Shown here piece after piece: positions 52,468 to 62,439 of a DNA stretch of 64,000 nucleotides. The stretch comes from Acinetobacter kookii (lineage in GTDB: Bacteria > Pseudomonadota > Gammaproteobacteria > Pseudomonadales > Moraxellaceae), in the NCBI RefSeq assembly GCF_900096895.1, contig NZ_FMYO01000012.1:1-64000 (forward strand), read 5' to 3'. Position numbers and translations under genes: made by a program. The notes under the pieces are model-generated. The model had not been told where the DNA came from. It was given only the letters and a program-made list of their open reading frames with translations, and made no database searches. Every line of letters begins with the position of its first letter. The first letter of the stretch is position 1.

Positions 52468-53079
52468 TTATCGTTTCACCACAATGGAATCAATGCCACT
52501 GCGTTGCAAAGTTTGCTGTGCAATCATTGCAGCTTCCTGAGAATCATAAGGCCCAGAAATTACCCGATACCAGGTTTGACCGCTTTCAACCGATTTCACT
52601 ACGTCAGCAGACAGACCATTCAGGATAATTTCGGCACGGCGTGCATCGGCACTATCTGGATCGGGATAGCTACGCACCTGCAAAATATAACTCGGCTGGT
52701 GGGCAACTGGCGCTTCAGCGCTTTCCAGACCTGGCTCGGCTGTCTCAGCTGGAGGAGCGGTTTCTGTTTCTGGAGCTTCAACAATCACCACAGTTTCTGA
52801 ATTTTTAGTTTCAGGGACTGCCTGATCTGGAATAGGTGTTACTTGCTGCTGTGGCAATAAATCGTAGAAACGATAGTCCTTGTTGGTATCTTCCTGATAA
52901 TGTTCAGAACTGATCTGATTTTTCGGTTTAACCGGTGCCCACGGTTTCCATAGCATCAAAGCTACCGCAAAACTCAACACAATTAAAATAACGACAAGCG
53001 TTCCCAGCCATGCAGGAATTAATGGCTTTTTCGGCTTATTCGGTCGTTCAGAGACACCGCGCTGCGTTTTTCCAAACAC
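52468..53079 (-). CDS. SPOR-domain membrane protein (FtsN-like)
   Basis: A 203-residue bitopic protein: basic cytoplasmic N terminus, one membrane helix (about 24-44), an acidic Pro/Glu-rich periplasmic linker, and a C-terminal SPOR domain (about 128-203; PSYILQVRSYPDPDSADARR, TWYRVISGPYDSQEAAMIAQ) that binds denuded glycan strands at the septum. The same gene follows argS in Pseudomonas. Role in division, as for FtsN, is inferred. Confidence 0.88.
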   Translation of the reverse strand: MFGKTQRGVSERPNKPKKPLIPAWLGTLVVILIVLSFAVALMLWKPWAPVKPKNQISSEHYQEDTNKDYRFYDLLPQQQVTPIPDQAVPETKNSETVVIVEAPETETAPPAETAEPGLESAEAPVAHQPSYILQVRSYPDPDSADARRAEIILNGLSADVVKSVESGQTWYRVISGPYDSQEAAMIAQQTLQRSGIDSIVVKR

Positions 53080-53242
53080 GTGGGATTCCTCGTGTGTTAT
53101 TTTTGAATTAAATGTTTTTTAAAACAAGGTCTTATTTTTAAAATAATAATCCCTTGTTTAGCCTGTTGTCTATAAACCATGAGCTAAGCTTGCATCATCA
53201 ACATGACTTTCAGTCTTGCAGTGATGCAAAAGCTGGTTTTGC

Positions 53243-55033
53243 TTACATCGCCTCAGGAGCAGATACACCTAATAATTCTAAACCATTACGTAAAACCTGT
53301 TGTACGTTTACTGAAAGCAATAAACGGGCTTGTGTAAGTTCAGCATCATCATTGAGTACTTTATGCTCATTATACCAACCGTGGAATAATGCTGCCAATT
53401 CTTTCAGATAGTTACCGACTTGATGCGGTTCATAACTGTTGGCTGCACGAACCACGATTTCCGGGTAGGCTGCAAGTTTGGCCAGAATTTCTGTTTCTGC
53501 ATCCAGCGCAAGTTTCGCCGCAAATTGACGTGCATTCGCAGCATCAAAGTTCACGCCTGTTGTCGCTGCTTTTTCTAGCATACGGCAGATACGGGCATGT
53601 GCATATTGAATGTAGTACACGGCATTGTCTTTGCTTTGCGACACAGCCAGGTCCAAGTCAAAGTCAATGTGCTGTTCAGACTTACGCATCACGTAGTAGA
53701 AACGCGCTGCATCGTTGCCGACTTCTTTACGCAGGTCACGTAAGGTCACGAACTGACCTGAACGGGATGACATCTGCACCATCTCGCCACCACGCCATAG
53801 GCTCACGAACTGAACCAGAAGCACGGTCAATTTTTTCGAGTCATAGCCCATGGCATCAATCGCTGCTTTAACACGTGCGATATAACCGTGGTGGTCTGAA
53901 CCCCAGATATCCACGATATCGGTATAGCCACGTTGCAATTTGTTCAGGTGATAAGCAATGTCAGAGGCGAAGTAAGTGGTTTGACCATTACGGCGTTTGA
54001 CTACGCGGTCTTTTTCATCGCCAAATTCAGTCGATTTGAACCAGATATTTCCATCTTGTTCGTATAAGAATCCACGTTGATCCAGGGTTTGTAGCGCTTC
54101 TTCAATTTTTTCGGTTAAAGATGCTTCACTGAACCATTGGTTGAAGGTTACACCAAATTCGCCCAAGTCATCTTTAATGTCATCCAGAATGGCTTTGAGC
54201 GCTGCTTGATGGAATACGCGATAACCTTCGCCAATCAGGGCTTGAGAGTTATGAATCAGGCCATCAATGTGTTTTTCTTTATCGCCTGAAAGCACAACCT
54301 TGCTGCCATCTGCATCCAGTTCTTCAGCATATTGCACATCTTCAGGCACATCTTTGTAGACATCAGCAACGGGACGGACATAAGCATCGCCATCCTGGTC
54401 GATAATGCTTTGCGCGATTTCTTTAACGTAGTCGCCCTGGTAAGCATTTTTAGGGAAGACTAAGCTTTGACCCCTAAGCTCTAAATAACGCAGGTAGGTA
54501 GAGGTCGCCAGAATGTCCATCTGACGGCCAGCATCATTGACATAATATTCACGGTCAACTTTGGCACCGGTTGCTTCCAGCAGGTTGGCAACGGTCATGC
54601 CGTATGCTGCACCACGGCCATGACCGACGTGCAGGCTGGAAGTCGGGTTTGCTGAAACAAATTCGACTTGAATACGCTTTTCGGCATTGGCCCGGGTACG
54701 GCCAAACTGATCTTGTTGCGCCTGAATCTGGTCTAAAACAGCAAAGCGCTGGTCGGCATTTAAAAAGAAGTTAATAAAGCCGGGACCCGCAATTTCTGCT
54801 TTGCTGATGTCTGCTACTTCAGGAAGGCTTGCAAGAATTTTTTCTGCAAGATCGCGAGGCTTCATACCTGCAGCTTTAGAACCAATCATGGCAATATTCG
54901 AAGCGAAGTCACCGTGGCTTCGGTCTTTGGTTCGCGTTAAATGACCGCTGTTATTCCAGTCGGATGGAAGTACACCTTCAGCTTGAAGAGATTGCACTGC
55001 ATGATCGAGAGCTGCTTGGATTGCCGTATTCAT
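53243..55033 (-). CDS. argS: Arginyl-tRNA synthetase
   Basis: A 596-residue class I synthetase charging tRNA-Arg. The N-terminal Add-1 domain begins at MNTAIQAALDHAV; VEFVSANPTSSLHVGHGRG holds the HVGH signature; the domain after QTTYFASDIAYHLNK and the anticodon-binding region with NAVYYIQYAHARICRML are typical. The frame is open 50 codons further upstream but that part is not homologous. Adjacent to the SPOR gene (163 bases). Confidence 0.96.
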   Translation of the reverse strand: MNTAIQAALDHAVQSLQAEGVLPSDWNNSGHLTRTKDRSHGDFASNIAMIGSKAAGMKPRDLAEKILASLPEVADISKAEIAGPGFINFFLNADQRFAVLDQIQAQQDQFGRTRANAEKRIQVEFVSANPTSSLHVGHGRGAAYGMTVANLLEATGAKVDREYYVNDAGRQMDILATSTYLRYLELRGQSLVFPKNAYQGDYVKEIAQSIIDQDGDAYVRPVADVYKDVPEDVQYAEELDADGSKVVLSGDKEKHIDGLIHNSQALIGEGYRVFHQAALKAILDDIKDDLGEFGVTFNQWFSEASLTEKIEEALQTLDQRGFLYEQDGNIWFKSTEFGDEKDRVVKRRNGQTTYFASDIAYHLNKLQRGYTDIVDIWGSDHHGYIARVKAAIDAMGYDSKKLTVLLVQFVSLWRGGEMVQMSSRSGQFVTLRDLRKEVGNDAARFYYVMRKSEQHIDFDLDLAVSQSKDNAVYYIQYAHARICRMLEKAATTGVNFDAANARQFAAKLALDAETEILAKLAAYPEIVVRAANSYEPHQVGNYLKELAALFHGWYNEHKVLNDDAELTQARLLLSVNVQQVLRNGLELLGVSAPEAM

Positions 55034-55383
55034 AATCAGTCGAAAAATAAATGTCGCAGAAAAACAGCAAATATAGCAAATTTCACAGTCTTTAGGTGAA
55101 CCCATTTGTATTGAATGAATCTTGTCCGACAACGAGTGCAGAATTGAAGCCGGATAAATGCTGCCAAAGATGTAAAAAAGCATGATTTAGGCTTGTCTAA
55201 ACGGATCATTCCCGGGACTTTGCTTTTCCTATTATGCTGATTTTATTGCCGGTACTATGTAAAAGGACTGCAAAAGCGGTCGTTCTGCCTACGCTGTCCT
55301 CAGCCTGAACCAAAGCAAAGCACGGCTAGTTTTCTGTCAGATGCAGCTCAGAATGAGTCTGTGTGTGGGTGCCTTGCTCCCTG
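55034..55383. other. Intergenic region upstream of argS
   Basis: Holds the argS promoter. The part at about 55255-55383 is GC-richer than usual intergenic DNA, and contains the imperfect stem GGACTGC/GCGGTC, but no terminator or coding frame that I can support. Confidence 0.4.
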
Positions 55384-56691
55384 CTAAAGCGCCCAGTCAA
55401 TCAGGGCACGAATAATCCCCAGCACTAAACCGATAAAACCGCCGACCACCACACCATTGACCCGGATCATGTGCAAGTCGCCACCGACTTCATTTTCAAT
55501 TTTGTCGATCATTTCGCGCGAATCCCACTCATGAATGCGTTCGCTGATAAAACGGATCACTTTTTCGCTGTATTGATCACTTAAATTAACCGCAAGGCCA
55601 CTCATCCGCTCATTCAGCAATTGACGTACAGCCGGATTGGAAATGATATTTTCCCCGACCTGTTGAATGGCAATACGCAGGTTTTGCGCAATGCCTGAAT
55701 CTGCCTTGAGTAAATCGGCTTTAATGGCATCACAGAGGATCACTACGGCGCCACTGATAAAATTCAGTACCTGCGGGCTATCCAGCAGGGCATTTTTGGT
55801 GCGGTTTAAGCGCTCACTGGCCTCACTTTCACTATCGGCCAGTTCCAGCATAAGCTGCAGGCCCATCTGTTCAATTTTTTGCCGCCACGGATGCTGCGGG
55901 TCGGCCAGCATGGATTCCACCCGTTCAATCAGTGAATCGATGGTGCGTTGCTGTACATCAATCCCAATCCAGCTGGCACCTTTGGCCAGTTTCCACACGC
56001 CTAATTCTTTGAACAGCCGGCGAGTCATTTCATGGGCTTGTTCAGGATGTGAGATCATCCATTCATGCGCCAAATCCAGTCCGCGTTGCAATACATCCTG
56101 ATGGAAATCATTTTCCAGCACCGCGCGCAGCATTTCACTGGCCAGGGTATTGACCTGGGTATTACGCACCCATTGCACACTGTTGTTTTGAATAAAGTTT
56201 CCAATCTGTTCCTGACCCACAAATTCGAAAATCTTGGGTACGGTTTGCTGAATCACTTGCATGACCTGGGTGTTATTTTCCGGCTTTGCCAGCCATTGTC
56301 CAATCGCCAGACTCAGATCGGTACTTTTTAGGCTTCTTTCCACCACTTGTGGAGATAAAAAGTTTTCCTGGACAAAACGCCCCATGGATTCGGCAATCCG
56401 GGCCTTATTGCGCGGAATGATTTCAGTATGATCGAGCAAGAACTTGGGAATCGGCATTTTCCCAAACGGATTGCGGAACAATACGGTAATGGCATACCAG
56501 TCGGCCAGTCCGCCGACCACACCTGCTTCGGCAGAAAGCATCAAAATATGAATGAACCAGGCATATTCAGGAATCAGCTTGGCCACCAGCATCAGCACCA
56601 GCCACGTAACGATGGCACTGATTAAGGCAATGGTGGCAAAGCGTTTACTGCGTTGCAAACTCGGTGTGGTGATTGCTTCCGCTGTGCTCAT
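55384..56691 (-). CDS. DUF445 family inner-membrane protein
   Basis: A 435-residue protein with hydrophobic segments near the N terminus (about 18-38 and 43-62) and at the very C terminus (VNGVVVGGFIGLVLGIIRAL). GGLADWYAITVLFRNPFGKM near residue 60 and GGDLHMIRVNGVVVGG near the end are DUF445 hallmarks; the middle is long, amphipathic and helical. Function unknown. Thirty bases separate it from the downstream lipoprotein gene start on the same strand (56722-57276 is upstream of it), so they may be co-transcribed. Confidence 0.88.
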   Translation of the reverse strand: MSTAEAITTPSLQRSKRFATIALISAIVTWLVLMLVAKLIPEYAWFIHILMLSAEAGVVGGLADWYAITVLFRNPFGKMPIPKFLLDHTEIIPRNKARIAESMGRFVQENFLSPQVVERSLKSTDLSLAIGQWLAKPENNTQVMQVIQQTVPKIFEFVGQEQIGNFIQNNSVQWVRNTQVNTLASEMLRAVLENDFHQDVLQRGLDLAHEWMISHPEQAHEMTRRLFKELGVWKLAKGASWIGIDVQQRTIDSLIERVESMLADPQHPWRQKIEQMGLQLMLELADSESEASERLNRTKNALLDSPQVLNFISGAVVILCDAIKADLLKADSGIAQNLRIAIQQVGENIISNPAVRQLLNERMSGLAVNLSDQYSEKVIRFISERIHEWDSREMIDKIENEVGGDLHMIRVNGVVVGGFIGLVLGIIRALIDWAL

Positions 56692-56721
56692 GCAAGATTC
56701 CTGTCGGTTGCTAAACTATTG

Positions 56722-57276
56722 TTATTTTGCCGTTTTCGGTACAGGTGGGGGCAGCACCTGGCCATTAGGACCCAGGCCATATTTTTGTCCTAAATATTTT
56801 AAAATCAAATAGGCATCAAAGGCATCGTCGGGTGCTTTTTTCTGATCTTTATAACATTCAATGGTATAGGAAACCTGTACCGGGTCAATAGTCACTACAC
56901 GCGGCATGTCATAAAACGGGTCAGGCCAGAAGCCGGGATAACGGCGATAATAGCCATAGGGATAGTACATCGGGCTGGAATAAACCACGGCCTGACGGGG
57001 AGGCTGGTTGCGGTTACTCGGATCATTCAGCACCTTAAAATAGCGGAAGCCGTTTTGTACTGTGGTCTGGGCGGCTTTTACCAAGGTAATTTCTTCGGCA
57101 GTGCCAAAACTCATATTGGGACGGGCCTGAAAACTGATGCGATAGCTTTGTGCATTCAGAGGGGTATTGCTAAATTGCCCGAGCTGGTCAAAAGTCAGCG
57201 GTTTTGAAGGCGTGGTTGCACAGCCTGACAGGGCCAATGCCACCACCATGCTCAAGCCTAGAATGCTGTTCTTCAT
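56722..57276 (-). CDS. Putative lipoprotein, CC0125/CC1285-like
   Basis: A 184-residue lipoprotein with signal MKNSILGLSMVVALALSGCA (lipobox LSGC, Cys19). The mature part has YRISFQARPNMSFGTAEEIT and AAQTTVQNGFRYFKVL, a Tyr/Pro-rich middle (YSSPMYYPYGYYRRYPGFWP), and a C-terminal domain ending in PPPVP. The family name is from memory and uncertain; function unknown. Lies between the DUF924 gene and the DUF445 gene on the minus strand. Confidence 0.8.
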   Translation of the reverse strand: MKNSILGLSMVVALALSGCATTPSKPLTFDQLGQFSNTPLNAQSYRISFQARPNMSFGTAEEITLVKAAQTTVQNGFRYFKVLNDPSNRNQPPRQAVVYSSPMYYPYGYYRRYPGFWPDPFYDMPRVVTIDPVQVSYTIECYKDQKKAPDDAFDAYLILKYLGQKYGLGPNGQVLPPPVPKTAK

Positions 57277-57326
57277 GTTAAACCTCCATACGATTTACTG
57301 TGCGCGGGAGGAGACACAATAAATGC

Positions 57327-57866
57327 TTAGAAACGACTATTCGGTTGGGTTAAAAATTCGAGCTCTTCTACAGTTGAGCTACGTGCCAAGATGTGATTGC
57401 GGTGCGGATAGCGTCCGAAACGGTCAATAATCACCTTATGCATTTTTTCGTAACCCAGATTCATGGGATTATTTAAGCGCTGAAATAATTTTAACGCGAA
57501 TTCGTGAATCAGTTTCGATTCACTGTGCATAAAGGGCATGTATAAAAACGACCGTTGTTCCGGACTTAATTGTTTATCCAAATCCAGGCTAATGGCTTCT
57601 TGCGCCAGTGCCAGGGCCAAGGCATCCTGGGCGAAGGCCTGAGCCTGGTCCCGAAACAGGTTACGCGAGAATTGATCCAGAACAATAATTTCAGCCAGGC
57701 GGCCTTCAGCGGTTTGACGCCATGACCACAGTTCAGAACGTGCCGCTTTTTGGTGAATGTCCTGAAATTTTTGCTTGATCAGTGCATCAAAATCATCACT
57801 TTTAGCAAACCACAAGGGCTGAGTTTCCAGACTAAACCAGAAGTCCAAAATATCTGGATAATTCAT
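57327..57866 (-). CDS. DUF924 family protein
   Basis: A 179-residue helical protein. PDILDFWFS at the N terminus, QPLWFAKSDDFDALIKQKF, GRLAEIIVLDQFSRNLFRD, FLYMPFMHSE and RFGRYPHRNHILAR are the DUF924 core motifs, a TPR-like fold. Function unknown. Divergent from gshA; upstream gene of a probable three-gene minus-strand run with the lipoprotein and DUF445 genes. Confidence 0.92.
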   Translation of the reverse strand: MNYPDILDFWFSLETQPLWFAKSDDFDALIKQKFQDIHQKAARSELWSWRQTAEGRLAEIIVLDQFSRNLFRDQAQAFAQDALALALAQEAISLDLDKQLSPEQRSFLYMPFMHSESKLIHEFALKLFQRLNNPMNLGYEKMHKVIIDRFGRYPHRNHILARSSTVEELEFLTQPNSRF

Positions 57867-58092
57867 AATATTTACAATTCCTTAGCACTTATTATTCAAT
57901 ACAAACACAAAATTCAGATGTCTTATAGAGTATCTTTGTGATAAAAATTTGCCAGAAATAAAATTGACGTTTTGCTTGAAAACTATACAGGGTGTAATGT
58001 AGCAGCCAAAAATCACGTTATACTTATATAAACTGATGATTTTATTTTAGTAGTTTTATTTAGTAGTTATCTTCCGATAAGCGAGATTGTTA

Positions 58093-59670
58093 ATGAGTCA
58101 ACCCGAATCGACCTCTCAAGTTGTGGTACCAACTTGGGTGGATTCTTCGCTGTTTAAGGGCATGTTGCGCGGTATTGAACGTGAAAGCCTCCGTATGCAA
58201 AGCAATGGCTTTCTATCCCAAGCATCACATCCTCAGGCACTTGGCTCTGCTTTAACACATCCGCATATCACCACGGACTATTCCGAAGCCCTGATGGAGT
58301 TTATTACTCCTCCACAAGACAGCATTGAAAAAGCACTCGATTATTTGGCCGATATTCATGCCGTTGCGCACCGTCATTTGGAAAATGGAGAAAAACTCTG
58401 GCCCTTGTCGATGCCCTGCATGCTGGACGATAACGAAGAAAACATTCGTTTAGCCCAATATGGCAGCTCCAATATTGGACGCTTCAAAACCTTGTATCGT
58501 CGTGGTCTGGGCGTGCGTTATGGTCGCCGTATGCAGACCATTTCCGGCGTGCATTATAATTTGTCTTTTCCGGATCAAGTGTTTGAAGCACTGCAACAGC
58601 ATGAAAGCGATGAAGCGCTAAAAAGCCTCAGTTTGCAGGATTATCGCAGTCACCGTTATTTTGGCTTGATCCGTAACTTTATTCGTTTAACGCCCCTGGT
58701 GATGTTCCTGGTCGGAGCCAGCCCTTCGGTTTGTCAGTGCTTCATGACAGGGCGCGACCATCATCTGTTGCCTTTATTAAAAGGCACCCTGTTCTTGCCT
58801 TATGCAACAGCACTGCGTATGGGCAATTTTGGCTATCAGAATTCTGCACAGAAGCAATTGGGCATTCACTACAACAATCTGTCGGGTTATCTGGACGGTT
58901 TGCAGAAAGCCGTGAAAACGCCTTACGCGCCTTTTAGCCGTTTAGGGCTAAATGATGAACAGGGTGAACCGATTCAAATCAATGATCATGTGCTGCAAAT
59001 TGAAAATGAATACTACAGCCTGGTTCGTCCGAAGCAGGTGCCTCAAGCGGGAGAAACCCCATCCCAGGCGCTGAAAAATCGCGGGGTGGGTTATGTTGAA
59101 CTGCGCGCAGTCGACGTCAATCCGTACAGTCCAATCGGAATTGATGAAAATACGGCAGCATTTCTGGAAGTCTTGGCGTTGCATTGCCTGGTACAGGACA
59201 GCCCCGATTTGCTCGATCCGGAACAGGAACAGATTGAGCGCAATCAGGCCGAAGTGGTCAATCGTGGCCGTGCACCGAATGCCACTATTGTGGATGCGGC
59301 TGGAAAACATCCGATTGAGGACTGGGCACGTACGCAGGTCATCAAAATGCAGCCTTGGGCTGATTTACTGGATGCCGCCTATAACACCCGGATGTATTCA
59401 GCAGCCTTGGCGGTCATGCTCAACCGCATTGATGAGGTGGATGAAACCCTGTCAGCACAAGTGATTGCCGATACTCTGGAACATGGCGGGACGTGGGGTT
59501 TTGGGAGTGTGATGGCACTGCAACATGCAACGACTTATGAACAGCACTCATTAAGCCCGGATACTCTGGCTTATTTTGAGGGGCTGGCGGAGCAGTCATT
59601 GCAACAGCAACAGCAACTGGAACAAGATACGAGCATCAGTTTTGAGCAATATCTTGCCGATTATCGATAA
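58093..59670 (+). CDS. gshA: Glutamate-cysteine ligase
   Basis: A 525-residue enzyme for the first step of glutathione synthesis. FKGMLRGIERESLRM, TDYSEALMEFITPP, RFKTLYRRGLGVRYGRRMQ with SGVHYNLSF, and GVGYVELRAVDVNPYSPIGI are the class 1 (E. coli-type) signatures. The ATG is preferred to a TTG two codons upstream. It precedes dsbB by 18 bases, linking glutathione and disulfide chemistry in one transcript. Confidence 0.95.
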   Translation: MSQPESTSQVVVPTWVDSSLFKGMLRGIERESLRMQSNGFLSQASHPQALGSALTHPHITTDYSEALMEFITPPQDSIEKALDYLADIHAVAHRHLENGEKLWPLSMPCMLDDNEENIRLAQYGSSNIGRFKTLYRRGLGVRYGRRMQTISGVHYNLSFPDQVFEALQQHESDEALKSLSLQDYRSHRYFGLIRNFIRLTPLVMFLVGASPSVCQCFMTGRDHHLLPLLKGTLFLPYATALRMGNFGYQNSAQKQLGIHYNNLSGYLDGLQKAVKTPYAPFSRLGLNDEQGEPIQINDHVLQIENEYYSLVRPKQVPQAGETPSQALKNRGVGYVELRAVDVNPYSPIGIDENTAAFLEVLALHCLVQDSPDLLDPEQEQIERNQAEVVNRGRAPNATIVDAAGKHPIEDWARTQVIKMQPWADLLDAAYNTRMYSAALAVMLNRIDEVDETLSAQVIADTLEHGGTWGFGSVMALQHATTYEQHSLSPDTLAYFEGLAEQSLQQQQQLEQDTSISFEQYLADYR

Positions 59671-59688
59671 AAATTAAGAGGATTTGCC

Positions 59689-60213
59689 ATGCAATGGAGT
59701 TATCGCTTCGTGAGTGGTTTTTTATTTTTAGCCAGTGTCGCGGGGATGGCATTTGCGTTGTATTTGGAGCATGGGCAAGGGCTTGAGCCTTGTCCACTCT
59801 GCGTTTTTCAGCGTATAGGGCTAATTGGTCTGGGGATCATTTCCCTGATCGCTTTCCTGCATAATCCCATTTCAAATGCGTTTAAGCGTTTTTATGCTTT
59901 GTTGGGCACGCTTAGTATCCTCTGGTCTGCAGGGATAGCAGCACGTCATGTCTGGCTGCAAAATTTGCCACCCGATCAGGTGCCGAGCTGTGGTCCAGGT
60001 TTGGATTATTGGCTCGACACCTTGCCGTTAAAGTCGGTATTTGAACAGGTGCTGAAAGGTTCGGGTGAATGTGCCAAGGTCGACTGGACCTTTTTGGGAC
60101 AATCTCTTCCGGTATGGTCCTTGGCTTTCTTTGCCGTACTGGCCTTGATCAGCCTGTGGCAACTGTTGCGTCACTATCCAGGGGTGAACAATAAAACAGC
60201 CAAGAAAAAATAA
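59689..60213 (+). CDS. dsbB: Disulfide bond formation protein DsbB
   Basis: A 174-residue inner-membrane protein with four helices that reoxidises DsbA using quinone. Cys35-Cys38 (EPCPLCVFQRIG) form the quinone-linked pair and Cys101-Cys128 the DsbA-facing pair; Arg in QRIG contacts the quinone. GAGGATTTGCC precedes the ATG. Partner of DsbA at 25209. Confidence 0.95.
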   Translation: MQWSYRFVSGFLFLASVAGMAFALYLEHGQGLEPCPLCVFQRIGLIGLGIISLIAFLHNPISNAFKRFYALLGTLSILWSAGIAARHVWLQNLPPDQVPSCGPGLDYWLDTLPLKSVFEQVLKGSGECAKVDWTFLGQSLPVWSLAFFAVLALISLWQLLRHYPGVNNKTAKKK

Positions 60214-60221
60214 AGCTGTGT

Positions 60222-60255
60222 ATAAAAAAGCCAACCGAACGTTGGCTTTTTTATT
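60222..60255. terminator. Bidirectional terminator after dsbB
   Basis: AAAAAAGCCAAC/GTTGGCTTTTTT with loop CGAAC; also suits the convergent hydrolase gene. Confidence 0.92.
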
Positions 60256-60261
60256 GTTGAC

Positions 60262-61617
60262 TTAAGTCAGTGCAATACCTGATAAATCTTCCAGCTGCAT
60301 GAGGTATTCATGCACTTCTTCTTTGACCTGTTCATTTTGCGGCGGGTAGAACCATTTTGCAATCTGTTCCGCCACACTGGAATGATAGTGAATTTCAAAA
60401 TGACTTAAGCCATAAAAGATCGCTTTGTGTGATTCCGGCACTTTCAGTTGAAAACGCGGATTGGGATGTTCACCTAAAGCACTTTCCACACTGACCAGAT
60501 AGTCCCCCAACACCTTTAAGGTTCGGTTCTTTTTATTTTCATATTCAATGGTGCCTGCAACCAGATAGGTATTGATATGTTTTGGCAGGGGAGCCGGTTT
60601 ACGGTTGTCATCCATGCCGCCAATCCGGGCGTGATTATGCTCCCAGTCATCATCACGCACACTGCCATAGCGCAAATCCAGAATGCCATTGCTGCGGATA
60701 TTGACAATATGCCGGATGATTTTCACAAAAGGAAAATGCCCCAGTTTGTCTTGCAGGATAAACCCGAAACGTTCCAAGACTGCACCATGATGCGGAGAAC
60801 CCAGGCAGACCAGGTTTTCGGTCAGATGTATCCATTGATACATGTTCTGTTTGCCGTAAAACAGGGCGCTGCGCGAGACCAGACCGCCCATGCTGTGGCC
60901 AATTAAATCAATACTGGTAATGCGCGGATTGCGACGAATCAAGTCTTCCAGCGTATGGGAAAGACTACGGCCATTGGCCGAGATACGCCGTCCGCTATTG
61001 TAATTCAGGTACAGCATGGTGTTATTGCCACGTTGCGCCAGCAATTTTTCGCCAATACCGCCGTATTGCGTGTTGCTCCAGTCCAGATGGTTCATGCACA
61101 AGCCATGTACGAAAATGACCACGCGACCGGATAAATCGCCTTTTTGCAGCCCGCCATAATGGTCATACAGCACCATCGGCAGGGCCATCGGGTTCTGGTA
61201 TTTCAATAAGTAATCACCCAGCACTCCGTTGAGCACCCCGACCAGAAAATGCAGGGTAGGCGTGAGCGGCTTGTCATGTAATTTTGGGTATTTTTCAATA
61301 ATTTGACGTAGGCCTGGTGCCAATAAATAGTTGCCGTAGTTGAGCAGGGTGTCGAAGGACAGCTGGTAGAGTTTGTCGATATAAGGAATTTTTTGCAATT
61401 TTTTCGAGCGTTGTTCACTCATGCCAAACATGCTAATCAAAATTTCGCGTTGAATCGCCTGGATCAGCTCCTGCATGACGTCGTTTAGACGGGTTGTCAC
61501 CAATTGTGCGAGACCTTCCAATACATCAGCTTGACTGGGCGGTGTACGGTCCCATCTACAATAGGTTTCATGTAATGGGGTTAAACTCGGCATTTGACCT
61601 GTCCTTTTTGTGACCAT
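60262..61617 (-). CDS. Lipase-like alpha/beta-hydrolase
   Basis: A 451-residue hydrolase without a signal peptide. The hydrolase core begins near VVIFVHGLCMNHLDW (oxyanion region), with nucleophile elbow DLIGHSMGGLVSR, and a candidate catalytic His in LSHFEIHYHSSVAEQIAKWF. An N-terminal helical region of about 150 residues precedes it. It resembles PGAP1/triacylglycerol lipase-like esterases. Start: an ATG three codons upstream (61626) directly abuts AAAGGGT, so the second ATG at 61617 with nine-base spacing is preferred. Substrate unknown. Confidence 0.85.
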   Translation of the reverse strand: MVTKRTGQMPSLTPLHETYCRWDRTPPSQADVLEGLAQLVTTRLNDVMQELIQAIQREILISMFGMSEQRSKKLQKIPYIDKLYQLSFDTLLNYGNYLLAPGLRQIIEKYPKLHDKPLTPTLHFLVGVLNGVLGDYLLKYQNPMALPMVLYDHYGGLQKGDLSGRVVIFVHGLCMNHLDWSNTQYGGIGEKLLAQRGNNTMLYLNYNSGRRISANGRSLSHTLEDLIRRNPRITSIDLIGHSMGGLVSRSALFYGKQNMYQWIHLTENLVCLGSPHHGAVLERFGFILQDKLGHFPFVKIIRHIVNIRSNGILDLRYGSVRDDDWEHNHARIGGMDDNRKPAPLPKHINTYLVAGTIEYENKKNRTLKVLGDYLVSVESALGEHPNPRFQLKVPESHKAIFYGLSHFEIHYHSSVAEQIAKWFYPPQNEQVKEEVHEYLMQLEDLSGIALT

Positions 61618-61840
61618 GTTTCCCATACCCTTTATTTTTTTTTGGGATCACGGTATAAACTCTTAGCTTTTCATTTTATATCGTTCATCTGGAACAGTTT
61701 TTACAATAACGATGATTGAGCTTCAGTATTAATTTTTTTGTCTGACAATCCTTGTTATATCTACATTAAAACAGATAGGCAGCTAAGACTTAGGCATAAA
61801 ATAAATCTAGTTTAAATTTGACAATGATGCAATAAAAACC

Positions 61841-62425
61841 ATGAACATCATTTATTTACATGGATTTCAAAGCAGTGCTTTATCCATAAAAGGCCAGCAA
61901 ATTAAAGACTACTGTCAGCAGCAGGGCAATCTTCAGGTGCATCTGCCAGATCTCAACATGCCTCCAGCGCAGACAATCGCGCATGTGGCTGCCATGATTG
62001 AAAGTCTGGACCGGGTGGTGCTGGTGGGGAGCAGTCTGGGTGGCTTTTATGCGACACAGCTGGTCGCAAAGTATGGCGTGCCGGCTGTTTTAATTAATCC
62101 CGCTATGCGACCATGGCAACTGTTTCGAGACCTGTTTGGTGTCGAGCAGATCCCCTATGTGGTCAGTGAAAAATGGACCCTGGATCATACCCATCTTGAT
62201 CAGCTTGAGCAGATGGCCGTGCCATTTGTGCAAGATGCGGACAAAATTTTAGTGTTATTACAACAAGGTGACGAAGTTTTGGATTATCGTGAAGCACAGC
62301 GCTATTATAGCAATGCTTCGCATCAGTCCATGCTGATTACCGAAGCAAATGGCAACCATGCGATGGAAAATTTCGCAGACAAAATACCGATGGCATTACA
62401 GTTTTTATCGGATTGTATAAATTAA
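61841..62425 (+). CDS. yqiA: YqiA-like esterase
   Basis: A 194-residue alpha/beta-hydrolase: IIYLHGFQSSALSIKGQ at the N terminus, nucleophile Ser65 in VGSSLGGFYATQL, NPAMRPW, and a C-terminal His in EANGNHAMENF. E. coli YqiA is an esterase acting on short acyl esters, and its gene also lies directly before parE. Fourteen bases separate it from parE, so the two are co-transcribed. Confidence 0.92.
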   Translation: MNIIYLHGFQSSALSIKGQQIKDYCQQQGNLQVHLPDLNMPPAQTIAHVAAMIESLDRVVLVGSSLGGFYATQLVAKYGVPAVLINPAMRPWQLFRDLFGVEQIPYVVSEKWTLDHTHLDQLEQMAVPFVQDADKILVLLQQGDEVLDYREAQRYYSNASHQSMLITEANGNHAMENFADKIPMALQFLSDCIN

Positions 62426-62439
62426 GGAAGCAGTACAAC

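Noticed and set aside
55255..55383. GC-richer stretch upstream of argS with an imperfect hairpin, considered as a small RNA
   Set aside because: No T-run terminator, promoter or repeated structure could be found on either strand.
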